From NCBI GenBank assembly GCA_024277815.1, contig JAJRUM010000019.1, forward strand, positions 1 through 64,000: a stretch of 64,000 nt of DNA. Direction: 5' to 3'. Positions 54,811 to 62,846 of this stretch are shown here, one piece after another. The DNA is from Gammaproteobacteria bacterium. GTDB taxonomy: Bacteria > Pseudomonadota > Gammaproteobacteria > Xanthomonadales > SZUA-36. The position numbers and the translations under genes were made by a program. How positions within the stretch are numbered: position 1 is the first letter of the stretch; each line of letters opens with the position of its first letter. Under the pieces are notes generated by a model. The model was not told where the DNA came from. It ran no database searches and saw only the letters and a list, made by a program, of their open reading frames with translations.

Positions 54811-56300
54811 TGCGTCAGCGAGCAACTCCGACCGTGCTCTCAAACCGCTCCATCGGGAAAATAGCGGCAACTACTGCCGTACCGGGCTACGACCGGCAAG
54901 CTTGCAGCACTGGCATCGTGCATCTGGGGCCAGGTGCTTTCCACCGGGCCCATCAGGCCGTTTATATCGACAATGTGCTCGCCCAGGGTGAAACCAGCTG
55001 GGCCTTGTGTGGCGTCTCATTGCGCAGCAGTCAAGTGCGTGACTCGCTGATGGCACAAAACAACCTGTACACGCTGGCGATACTGGATGAACAGGTACAG
55101 TTCAGGGTGATTGGCGCCATCCGTGAACTGCTTACTGCCAGCCAGCAGGCCCCCGTGGTCATTGAACGGCTTAGCGCCGCTACCACCAGGGTCGTGACCC
55201 TTACCATTACAGAAAAGGGCTACTGCCTGACACCAGCGGGTGACCTGGACGTCGCGCACCCGGACATCCAGCAAGACCTTGCCAGGCCTGAAGCACCCGT
55301 TTCCGCCGTTGGGTTTATTGTTGAGGGACTGCGCCGCAGGCGGCAAGCCGGCATTACTTCTTTCAGTGTGTTGAGCTGTGACAACCTGGCCGACAATGGC
55401 CGGCGGATGGCGCATGCCGTCCAACAATATGCCAGCCTGCTGGATCCGGCCCTGGCGCGCTGGATTGACAGCGAAACCTGCTTTCCCAACTCCATGGTAG
55501 ACAGCATCACACCGGCCACCGATGACGCACTGCGCCCACGGGTTGAATGGGCCACCGGGCTGGCAGATGCGTGGCCGGTGCAAAGGGAGGCTTTCTCACA
55601 ATGGGTGGTTGAAGATCAATTTAGCTGTGGCAGGCCCAGCTGGCAGAACGCCGGCGTTACCATGACCAGTGATGTCGCCCCGTTCGAGCAGGCCAAACTG
55701 CGCCTGCTGAATGGAGCACACTCGACCATGGCATACCTTGGCACCCTGTATGGTTACGCAACCATCAACGACGTGGTGGCTGACAAGGAATTCATGCAGC
55801 ATGTCAAACTGCTGATGCACGAAGAAATCAGCCCCAGCCTCGGTGACATGCCTTTTGATATCAACGGCTATATCGATTCCATCCTGTCGCGATTTGCCAA
55901 TCCGGCCATTGCTCACCAGTTGTCACAAATTGCCTGGGATGGGTCGCAAAAACTGCCGTTTCGCATACTCGATACCGTGCGGGATAACCTGCTGGCGGGG
56001 CAGGGTATTGAGCGACTATGCTTTACTATTGCTGCTTGGTTTCACTTTATCAGGCACCGAGTGCACAACGAAGTCGGGATTGTGGATCCCCTGGCTGGCG
56101 TGCTGGCAGAGGCTGGCCATGGGTGTACCGGCAATGCGGCGAGCGATGTTGCCCGGTTTTCACTGCTGGAGACGGTTTTTGATGCCGCGCTTTACAGCGA
56201 ACCCCGCTTTCATCGTTCGCTTTGCGCTGCCTATGAGAAGATTGAAACACGGGGCGCGGCAGGTGCCGTTAAGTACCTGCTTTCCAGGCCGCAGAAATAA
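54810..56300 (+). CDS. uxuB: Fructuronate reductase (mannonate oxidoreductase)
   Basis: A ~496-residue NAD-dependent enzyme of the long-chain mannitol dehydrogenase family, reducing fructuronate to mannonate. It shows GIVHLGPGAFHRAHQAVYIDNVL (NAD region), VTLTITEKGYCL, FPNSMVDSITPAT, QWVVEDQF and KLRLLNGAHSTMAYLG with the catalytic lysine. The match to E. coli UxuB is close; UxaB proteins differ at the N-terminus. ATG 54810 shares one base with the uxaA stop (TGATG); ATG 54786 is an alternative. Confidence 0.88.
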   Translation: MRQRATPTVLSNRSIGKIAATTAVPGYDRQACSTGIVHLGPGAFHRAHQAVYIDNVLAQGETSWALCGVSLRSSQVRDSLMAQNNLYTLAILDEQVQFRVIGAIRELLTASQQAPVVIERLSAATTRVVTLTITEKGYCLTPAGDLDVAHPDIQQDLARPEAPVSAVGFIVEGLRRRRQAGITSFSVLSCDNLADNGRRMAHAVQQYASLLDPALARWIDSETCFPNSMVDSITPATDDALRPRVEWATGLADAWPVQREAFSQWVVEDQFSCGRPSWQNAGVTMTSDVAPFEQAKLRLLNGAHSTMAYLGTLYGYATINDVVADKEFMQHVKLLMHEEISPSLGDMPFDINGYIDSILSRFANPAIAHQLSQIAWDGSQKLPFRILDTVRDNLLAGQGIERLCFTIAAWFHFIRHRVHNEVGIVDPLAGVLAEAGHGCTGNAASDVARFSLLETVFDAALYSEPRFHRSLCAAYEKIETRGAAGAVKYLLSRPQK

Positions 56301-56339
56301 TGTATGAATACAAATTGACAGAATTTAAGGAGTGGTTTT

Positions 56340-57539
56340 ATGCGTGAAGCGTGGCGGTGGTTTGGGCCGGATGACCCGGTAAGCCTGGAGGACATTCGGC
56401 AAACGGGTGCAGCAGATGTTGTCACTGCGCTCTATCACATCCCGGCCCACGACGTCTGGCCGGTTGATGAAATCAAAGCTTTGCCAAGCCTGATTGAGGA
56501 AGTGCCGGATACACGTTCAGCCCTCAAGTGGTCGGTTGTCGAGAGCATACCTGTGCATGAGTACATCAAGCTCGGCAAACCCGGTCGCGACCGACATATC
56601 TCTGCTTTTATCGACAGCATGAAGAACCTGGCCGCCTGCAACATTCGCACCATCTGTTACAACTTCATGCCCGTCATTGACGCGACCCGGACAAACCTGG
56701 CGTACGAACGCCCTTCCGGCGCCACGGCGTTGCGCTTCGATCAGGATCAGTACACTGTTTTCGATCTTTTCATCCTCGACCGGGAGGGTGCCAGAAAAGA
56801 CTATTCGTACAAGGAAATTGATGCCGCCCGGGCCGCTTTCCGACAAATGACGGAAGCAGAAAAAACCACGCTGGCGAGGAATATCACTGAAGGTATGCCG
56901 GGGAAAATGACCGCTGCCTACGGCGTCGAGGAGTTCCGGCAGGCCCTCGCCCAGTACAAGGGCATCAACAAGGCCGCCCTGCGGAAGAACCTCTATCACT
57001 TCCTCGGCCAGGTACTGCCGGAAGCTGAAAAGCTGAACGTAAAACTGGCCATTCACCCTGACGACCCGCCACGGGATCTGTTTGGCCTGCCAAGAATCAT
57101 TTGTACAGCCGATGACCTGGAAACCCTGTTCGCTGAACTGCCAAGTGCTTCCAATGGTGTCACGCTGTGCGTCGGCACCTTTGGCAGCAGGCCGGATAAC
57201 GATCTTCCGGCGATGGTGAAGCAGTTTGGACCACGCATACACTTTGCGCATTTGCGGGGTGTTAAGCGCGACCTGGACGACCCCCGGTCATTCTATGAAG
57301 CCTCCCACCTGGAGGGCGATGTCGACATGATCAGCATCATCCGATGCCTGCTGCATGAAGAAAGTATGCGCAAGCCCGGTTCCGGTGCCATGGATATCCC
57401 CATTCGACCTGACCACGGGCACCAGATGATGGATGACCTGGACCGGAAGGTTAACCCCGGTTACTCCTGCATTGGCCGTTTGCGCGGGCTGGCAGAAATA
57501 CGCGGGGTGATCAGAACCCTGGAAAAGCTGGGTGTTTGA
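56340..57539 (+). CDS. uxuA: Mannonate dehydratase
   Basis: A 399-residue dehydratase of the UxuA family, forming KDG from mannonate. Motifs: WRWFGPDDPVSLEDIRQTGAADVVTALYHIP at the N-terminus, LAIHPDDPPRDLFGLPRI, IHFAHLRGVKRD, FYEASHLEGDVDM and IPIRPDHGHQMMDD, supplying the metal ligands. It has a good ribosome site (AAGGAG). With UxaC and UxuB it completes glucuronate-to-KDG conversion inside this operon. Confidence 0.95.
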   Translation: MREAWRWFGPDDPVSLEDIRQTGAADVVTALYHIPAHDVWPVDEIKALPSLIEEVPDTRSALKWSVVESIPVHEYIKLGKPGRDRHISAFIDSMKNLAACNIRTICYNFMPVIDATRTNLAYERPSGATALRFDQDQYTVFDLFILDREGARKDYSYKEIDAARAAFRQMTEAEKTTLARNITEGMPGKMTAAYGVEEFRQALAQYKGINKAALRKNLYHFLGQVLPEAEKLNVKLAIHPDDPPRDLFGLPRIICTADDLETLFAELPSASNGVTLCVGTFGSRPDNDLPAMVKQFGPRIHFAHLRGVKRDLDDPRSFYEASHLEGDVDMISIIRCLLHEESMRKPGSGAMDIPIRPDHGHQMMDDLDRKVNPGYSCIGRLRGLAEIRGVIRTLEKLGV

Positions 57540-58542
57540 TATCCGGCACAACCTGCCCCTGAGAATCGCGATCATTGTCGTGCTGGTAACGACCTCTTTC
57601 GTCGTGCTGCGATACTCAGCGCCCCACAGGCTGGTGCCAGGTGAAAAAATCACCTTGCGGCTGGCCGAAGCATTGCCCGAACACAATCCCGTTACCATTG
57701 CGATGCGCCGCTTCGCCGCGCTGGTCAATGAAAAAACCAACGGCGCTGTGACGGTCAGAATTCATTCCAGTGCGCAGTTCGGCCAGGAGTCTGAAGCCAT
57801 CGAACAGGTTCAGCTTGGTATCATTGATTTCACCCGCGTGAACTCCGTTGTAGTTGCCAACGTCAGCCCCTCCATGGGGGTTTTTACACTACCGTACATC
57901 TTCAGGAATTTTGAACACAAGTACAAAGTACTGGATGGCAAGCCTGGCGACCAGGTGCGTGCTGACCTGAACAAAGTCGGGTTGATCGGCTTTGACTATA
58001 TGGATGCGGGTTCCCGTTGCTTCTATACCCGCGACAAGGAGATTAAAAGTCTGGCCGACCTGAAGGGTTTGAAAATTCGTGTGCAACCCTCCCATATCAC
58101 CATCCGCATGATTGAACTGATGGGCGCGATCCCCACCCCCATGAACTACGGGGAGGTCTACTCAGCACTTTCAACTGGGATCGTTGATGGTGCCGAAAAC
58201 GACTATGTCAGTTACTCAACATCGGGACATTACGAGGTTGCGCCTTTTTATGTTGAAGACAACCACCTGAGCCCACCAGCCATTCTGCTGATGAACCAGG
58301 ACAGGTTCAATTCGCTGGCCGCTGAGTATCAACAAGCCATTCAGGAAGCAGCGCAGGAAGCGGCCTATTACGAGCGGGAGATCATGACGCAGGCCAACCT
58401 GGAGGCCAAACAGCTAATGCTGGCCGCCAAGGTTTCCATTTCCAGCATTGACAGCGCCCCTTTCCGGGCTGCTGTTGAGCCCATTTACGCTGAGTTCCCG
58501 GCCTATGCCAGCCTGATTCAACAGATTGATTCAACAGAATAA
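57532..58542 (+). CDS. TRAP transporter substrate-binding protein, set 2
   Basis: A 336-residue DctP-family receptor starting at GTG 57532, overlapping uxuA by eight bases. The N-terminus (IAIIVVLVTTSFVVLRYSA) looks more like an uncleaved anchor than a clean signal peptide. The core is typical: AQFGQESEAIEQVQLGIIDFTRVN, LADLKGLKIRVQPSHITIRMIELMGAIPTPMNYGEVYSALSTGIVDGAENDYVSY. It differs clearly from the set 1 receptor and so may bind a different uronate or oligomer. Confidence 0.9.
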   Translation: MFDIRHNLPLRIAIIVVLVTTSFVVLRYSAPHRLVPGEKITLRLAEALPEHNPVTIAMRRFAALVNEKTNGAVTVRIHSSAQFGQESEAIEQVQLGIIDFTRVNSVVVANVSPSMGVFTLPYIFRNFEHKYKVLDGKPGDQVRADLNKVGLIGFDYMDAGSRCFYTRDKEIKSLADLKGLKIRVQPSHITIRMIELMGAIPTPMNYGEVYSALSTGIVDGAENDYVSYSTSGHYEVAPFYVEDNHLSPPAILLMNQDRFNSLAAEYQQAIQEAAQEAAYYEREIMTQANLEAKQLMLAAKVSISSIDSAPFRAAVEPIYAEFPAYASLIQQIDSTE

Positions 58543-58543
58543 T

Positions 58544-59050
58544 ATGAAAAATCTCACCACGCAGTTTTTTGAATATATTAACCGTGCTGCAGAGTGGGTT
58601 TGTTACTTACTGCTGGCCACGTTGGTGGGTATTATTGTGCTGCAGGTTTTCCTGCGCTATGTACTGAAATCACCCGTCAGTTGGTCTGAAGAAGTGGCGC
58701 TGCTACTGCTGGTGTGGTTTGCCATGCTGGCGGTTGCGATCGCCGTTTACCGACACACCCACATGGCCATCTCCGTCGTCTGGGACCGCCTTTCCCCGCC
58801 AGGCCAGCATGTGTTGAACATTATCGTTGAATTCCTGGTGTTGGCTTTTGCGCTCAACGTCAGCATTAATGCGGGCATGTTAATCGACATTGTGGGTGAC
58901 CAGGCGCTTTCTGCCTCGGGCTTTCCCAAATCCTGGCTTTATCTTCCGCTCCAGGTTGGCGGCATACTGATGGCCCTGAATTCCATCGGTAACCTGCTGC
59001 TGGATCACTTTCCCGGTAAGGATGCCGGCACCTCGGGTTTCGAGGTTTAA
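58544..59050 (+). CDS. TRAP transporter small permease (DctQ type), set 2
   Basis: A 168-residue four-TM subunit (LATLVGIIVLQVFLRYVLKSPVSWSEEVALLLLVWFAMLAVAIAVYRHTHM). ATG 58544 directly follows the dctP stop; the track's earlier ATG (58526) lies inside dctP. It precedes dctM set 2 by two bases. Confidence 0.88.
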   Translation: MKNLTTQFFEYINRAAEWVCYLLLATLVGIIVLQVFLRYVLKSPVSWSEEVALLLLVWFAMLAVAIAVYRHTHMAISVVWDRLSPPGQHVLNIIVEFLVLAFALNVSINAGMLIDIVGDQALSASGFPKSWLYLPLQVGGILMALNSIGNLLLDHFPGKDAGTSGFEV

Positions 59051-59052
59051 CG

Positions 59053-60345
59053 ATGGACCAGCAAACCATTGCCACGACCCTGTTGCTCGGCCTGTTTCTG
59101 CTGCTGATGTTTATCCGCGTGCCCATTGCTTTCGCACTTGGTCTGGCCTCGCTGGCCACTGCCTTTTACCTGGATATTCCAACCCTGGTCATTGCCCACA
59201 GGATGGTCAACGGCCTGAACAGCTTTACCTTCCTGGCGGTACCCTTTTTTATCCTTGCCGGGCAACTAATGGCCGAGGGTGGTATCTCCGACCGCCTGGT
59301 GCGCTTTGCCGACACACTGGTTGGCCGCATGCGGGGTGGCCTGGCGCAGGCCAATATTGTTTCCAGCACCATGTTTGGCGGGATTTCCGGTTCTTCTGTT
59401 GCCGATATTGCCTCGGTCGGTTCTTTCCTGATCCCGTCGATGACCAAGCGTGGTTACCGGCCCAGCTACGCGGTTGCCGTCACCATTACTTCATCGGTGC
59501 AGGGCGTGTTGATACCCCCAAGCCAGAACATGATCTATTTCGCCCTCGCCGCCGGCGGCCTGTCGCTTGAAAAACTGTTTTTAGCCGGCTATATCCCGGG
59601 GTTAATACTGGGTGGTTCGCTGATGCTGTTGTGCTGGGTTCTGGCCGTACGCCAGGGACACCCTGCGGGCGAAAAGTACGCCTTCAAAGAGGCCATTGGC
59701 GTAGCGCTGGAGGCCTCCATCGGCCTGTTCACCGTGGTGATCATTATCGGTGGCATCGTGCTGGGGATTTTCACTGCCACTGAATCAGCAGCGGTCGCGA
59801 CGGTCTATGCGCTGATTGTTGCGCGATTCATATATCGCAGCATGCCGATGAGCAAGCTTTTGGCTGTGCTTAAAAAATCCCTCAATACACTGGCAACCGT
59901 AGTCGCCATTATCATGACTTCGTCGGGATTTGCGTTCCTGTTGTCCTACCTTGAGATTCCGGCGGCACTGGCCAAGCTGATATTTTCAATCTCCTCTGAC
60001 CCGATCATCGCCATGCTGGCGATCAATGTGCTGCTGCTGGGTTTGGGGATGCTCATGGACATGGGCATACTCATACTCCTGCTCACCCCGATGCTGCTGC
60101 CTATCGCGGTTCAGCTCGGCATAGACCCCATTCATTTCGGCGTCATCATGATGATCAACCTCGGTATCGGCCTGTGCACCCCGCCAGTCGGCACGTCACT
60201 GATGATTGGCTGTGCAATCGGCGAAGTGAGCATTGAAAAAACCATCAAGGATCTGGTGCCATTTTATGTGATCATGCTGGCAGTATTGATGCTGGTAACA
60301 TTTATTCCTCAATTGACCTTATGGCTCCCCAGCCTGCTTGACTAG
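59053..60345 (+). CDS. TRAP transporter large permease (DctM type), set 2
   Basis: A 430-residue, ~12-TM permease with LLLMFIRVPIAFALGLASLA, GGISGSSVADIASVGSFLIPSMTKRGYRPSYAVAVTITSS, IPPSQNMIYFA and TPPVGTSLMIGCAIGEV. It completes the second TRAP set. It ends seven bases before the GH20 start. Confidence 0.93.
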   Translation: MDQQTIATTLLLGLFLLLMFIRVPIAFALGLASLATAFYLDIPTLVIAHRMVNGLNSFTFLAVPFFILAGQLMAEGGISDRLVRFADTLVGRMRGGLAQANIVSSTMFGGISGSSVADIASVGSFLIPSMTKRGYRPSYAVAVTITSSVQGVLIPPSQNMIYFALAAGGLSLEKLFLAGYIPGLILGGSLMLLCWVLAVRQGHPAGEKYAFKEAIGVALEASIGLFTVVIIIGGIVLGIFTATESAAVATVYALIVARFIYRSMPMSKLLAVLKKSLNTLATVVAIIMTSSGFAFLLSYLEIPAALAKLIFSISSDPIIAMLAINVLLLGLGMLMDMGILILLLTPMLLPIAVQLGIDPIHFGVIMMINLGIGLCTPPVGTSLMIGCAIGEVSIEKTIKDLVPFYVIMLAVLMLVTFIPQLTLWLPSLLD

Positions 60346-60352
60346 AGAACCG

Positions 60353-62734
60353 ATGATACTGATAAAGCGCACAGGCATACCGTGTCAACACCTCGCCCTG
60401 CTGGCAGCGTTGCTGGGTATTGTATTGAGCCTGCTTGTTGCGGCCTCGGCCCATGCCGGTCCTTCGGGCCAGCCAACGGCGGTTGGCCAGTACGGGATTA
60501 TTCCTGTACCCGCCTACCTGCAGGCAAGGCCGGGCAAATTTACGCTGACGCGCGACACACAACTATTGATCAACAAACAGCAGGCACGTGACGTTGCCGA
60601 TTACTTGCAGGCGCTGATTGTTCCTGCAACCGGCTTCAAGCTGGAAATACTTGCTGCTGAAACGCCACAGGAAAACTCCATCAGCCTGCTGATTACCGAT
60701 GGCTTCGACTCTCCGGAAGCCTATGAACTCAGCGTGGACTCCCGGCAAGTCATCATCAGCGCAGCCAGTTCTAAGGGCTTGTTTTATGGTGTCCAGAGTT
60801 TGCGCCAGATGTTGCCTGCAGAAATCGAAAGCGCTTACCCCTTCAATACCGTGCAATGGCAACTTGCCGGCGTACTGATCAGAGACCAGCCAGCGTATCC
60901 TTACCGCGGCATGCACCTGGATGTAAGCCGCCATTTCTTTTCCGCAGCGTTCATCAAGCGTTACATTGATTTTCTGGCACTGCACAAAATGAATTATTTC
61001 CATTGGCACCTGACCGATGACCAGGGCTGGCGAATCGAGATCAAGAAGTACCCCCGGCTGACTTCCGTCGGCAGCACGCGTCCACGCACCATGCTTTCTC
61101 ACCCCTATGACAGGGAGCCCCGCTTTTATGACAATACGGCTGTCAGCGGCTTCTACACCCAGCAGGATATCCGTGAAATTGTCGAGTACGCCCGGCGGCG
61201 GCAGGTGACCATCGTTCCTGAAATAGATGTTCCGGGACACACGTCCGCGCTATTGGCAGCCTACCCGGAGTACGCCTGCGTTAAAAAAGATTTTGAAGTT
61301 AAAACAGAGTTTCACATTTTTCGTGACGTTATGTGCCCCACGGAAGCGAGCTTTGCTTTTCTGCAAGATGTGTTTGCTGAAGTCGCTGCCCTGTTCCCCG
61401 GGCCCTATATTCATATTGGCGGGGACGAGGTCATCAAGGACCAGTGGAAAACCTGTGAAAGCTGCACGGCGCTGATGCGCGCCGAAGGTCTGGAAAACTA
61501 TCAGCAACTGCAAAGCTACTTTGTGCACCGGGTCGAGGACATCATCAACGGCCTCGGCAAAAAGATGGCTGGCTGGGAAGAGATTCTTGAGGGCGGTATC
61601 AACCCCAGCGCTACAATTACCACCTGGCTGATGCCCGGACAGGCCATCAATGCAGTGAAGGCAGGCCACGATGTCATTATCGGCGCCAGTGAACGCCTGT
61701 ACTTCAACCAGTTTGAGTCCCTGTCGCTGGACGAGCCGATGTCATCCAGCTGGCAGCCACCGATATCACTGCGGGATGTGTACGAACTTGAACCCCTGCC
61801 CGAAGGACTGACACCGGCACAGGCCAAACATATCATCGGCGCTCAAGGCCATGTCTGGGGTAACTTTATCAAGACACCGGCACAAGTAGAGAATGCTGCG
61901 TTGCCGCGCATGAGCGCGCTTTCGGAGGCTCTCTGGTCCTCACCGGACAACCGTGCATGGCCGAACTTTCTGTTGCGACTGGAGCGCTTCTACCAACGCC
62001 TGGACCGACTGGGAATCAATGCATCAAGAGCCGTTTATAAAGTTTCCGCTGAACACCAGTTGATGGGTACAGACATGGAGTTGCGCCTGCACGTTGAGGG
62101 GGCTGAGACCATCATTCGCTATACGCTGGACGGATCTGAGCCCAATACCCATTCCGCACGCTATAAGGAACCACTGATACTCAAGCAGGACACTGTCGTC
62201 AGGGCGGCAGGGCAGAACCCGCGAAGCGGTACACTCTACGGCGCATTCAGGCTGTCATTCATAAAGCACAAGGCGCTGGGTAAAAAACTGGTTTTTAGCC
62301 ACCCGCCAAAGACCAACTACAAGCCTGGCCCGCTGGTGACAATCCTCGATGGCGCACTTGCCCATGACCGGATTTTCCACCCGACGGAGTGGGCCGAGTT
62401 CAATGACGGTGACCTGGACGCAGTCATAGATTTTGCCAGCAAAACACGCCTGCGGTACGTTGGGTTTGGTTTTGATGCCGGCCAGTACCGGCGCCTGAAC
62501 CGGCCACAGGGCGTACAAGTCCTGGTCTCAGATGACGCTGAACACTGGCGAACGGTGGCCTCGGTAAATGAAGAAGAAATCAGGCTGAGCAGCCCTTTTC
62601 TGGGTATTGATTTTCCCGCTGTGGAGGCTCGCTACCTCAGGGTGATCGCAAAAAACAGGCGGCAGGTGTATAGCACCCGCCTGGAAAAAACGCTGCCGGT
62701 TTCAATTTTTATTGATGAAATAATCGTACGCTGA
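60353..62734 (+). CDS. Exported GH20 beta-N-acetylhexosaminidase
   Basis: A ~793-residue exo-glycosidase with a signal peptide (LLAALLGIVLSLLVAASAHAG). An N-terminal GH20b domain (~35-165) precedes the GH20 barrel (~170-500): YRGMHLDVSRHFF, HWHLTDDQGWRIEIKKYP, VPEIDVPGHTSA and HIGGDEV with the catalytic Asp-Glu pair near residue 365. A beta-rich C-terminal region (IIRYTLDGSEPNTHSARYKEPLIL...) ends in an F5/8-type-like domain. It removes terminal GlcNAc or GalNAc. ATG 60353 is preferred over the track's TTG. It is the last gene of the uronate operon. Confidence 0.92.
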   Translation: MILIKRTGIPCQHLALLAALLGIVLSLLVAASAHAGPSGQPTAVGQYGIIPVPAYLQARPGKFTLTRDTQLLINKQQARDVADYLQALIVPATGFKLEILAAETPQENSISLLITDGFDSPEAYELSVDSRQVIISAASSKGLFYGVQSLRQMLPAEIESAYPFNTVQWQLAGVLIRDQPAYPYRGMHLDVSRHFFSAAFIKRYIDFLALHKMNYFHWHLTDDQGWRIEIKKYPRLTSVGSTRPRTMLSHPYDREPRFYDNTAVSGFYTQQDIREIVEYARRRQVTIVPEIDVPGHTSALLAAYPEYACVKKDFEVKTEFHIFRDVMCPTEASFAFLQDVFAEVAALFPGPYIHIGGDEVIKDQWKTCESCTALMRAEGLENYQQLQSYFVHRVEDIINGLGKKMAGWEEILEGGINPSATITTWLMPGQAINAVKAGHDVIIGASERLYFNQFESLSLDEPMSSSWQPPISLRDVYELEPLPEGLTPAQAKHIIGAQGHVWGNFIKTPAQVENAALPRMSALSEALWSSPDNRAWPNFLLRLERFYQRLDRLGINASRAVYKVSAEHQLMGTDMELRLHVEGAETIIRYTLDGSEPNTHSARYKEPLILKQDTVVRAAGQNPRSGTLYGAFRLSFIKHKALGKKLVFSHPPKTNYKPGPLVTILDGALAHDRIFHPTEWAEFNDGDLDAVIDFASKTRLRYVGFGFDAGQYRRLNRPQGVQVLVSDDAEHWRTVASVNEEEIRLSSPFLGIDFPAVEARYLRVIAKNRRQVYSTRLEKTLPVSIFIDEIIVR

Positions 62735-62846
62735 CGGGAATGCTTGTCAGGCACGACCATAGAATCTCCCGGCGACCGGGCAGGCCAGGCTTGTACCGTT
62801 GCACAAACCTGTCGGCGCAACCGGCTGCCAACGTTATACTGCAGGC

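Noticed and set aside
62835-62840. TATACT as the glnE promoter -10
   Set aside because: No -35 at a proper distance, and the start point would fall on the ATG itself.
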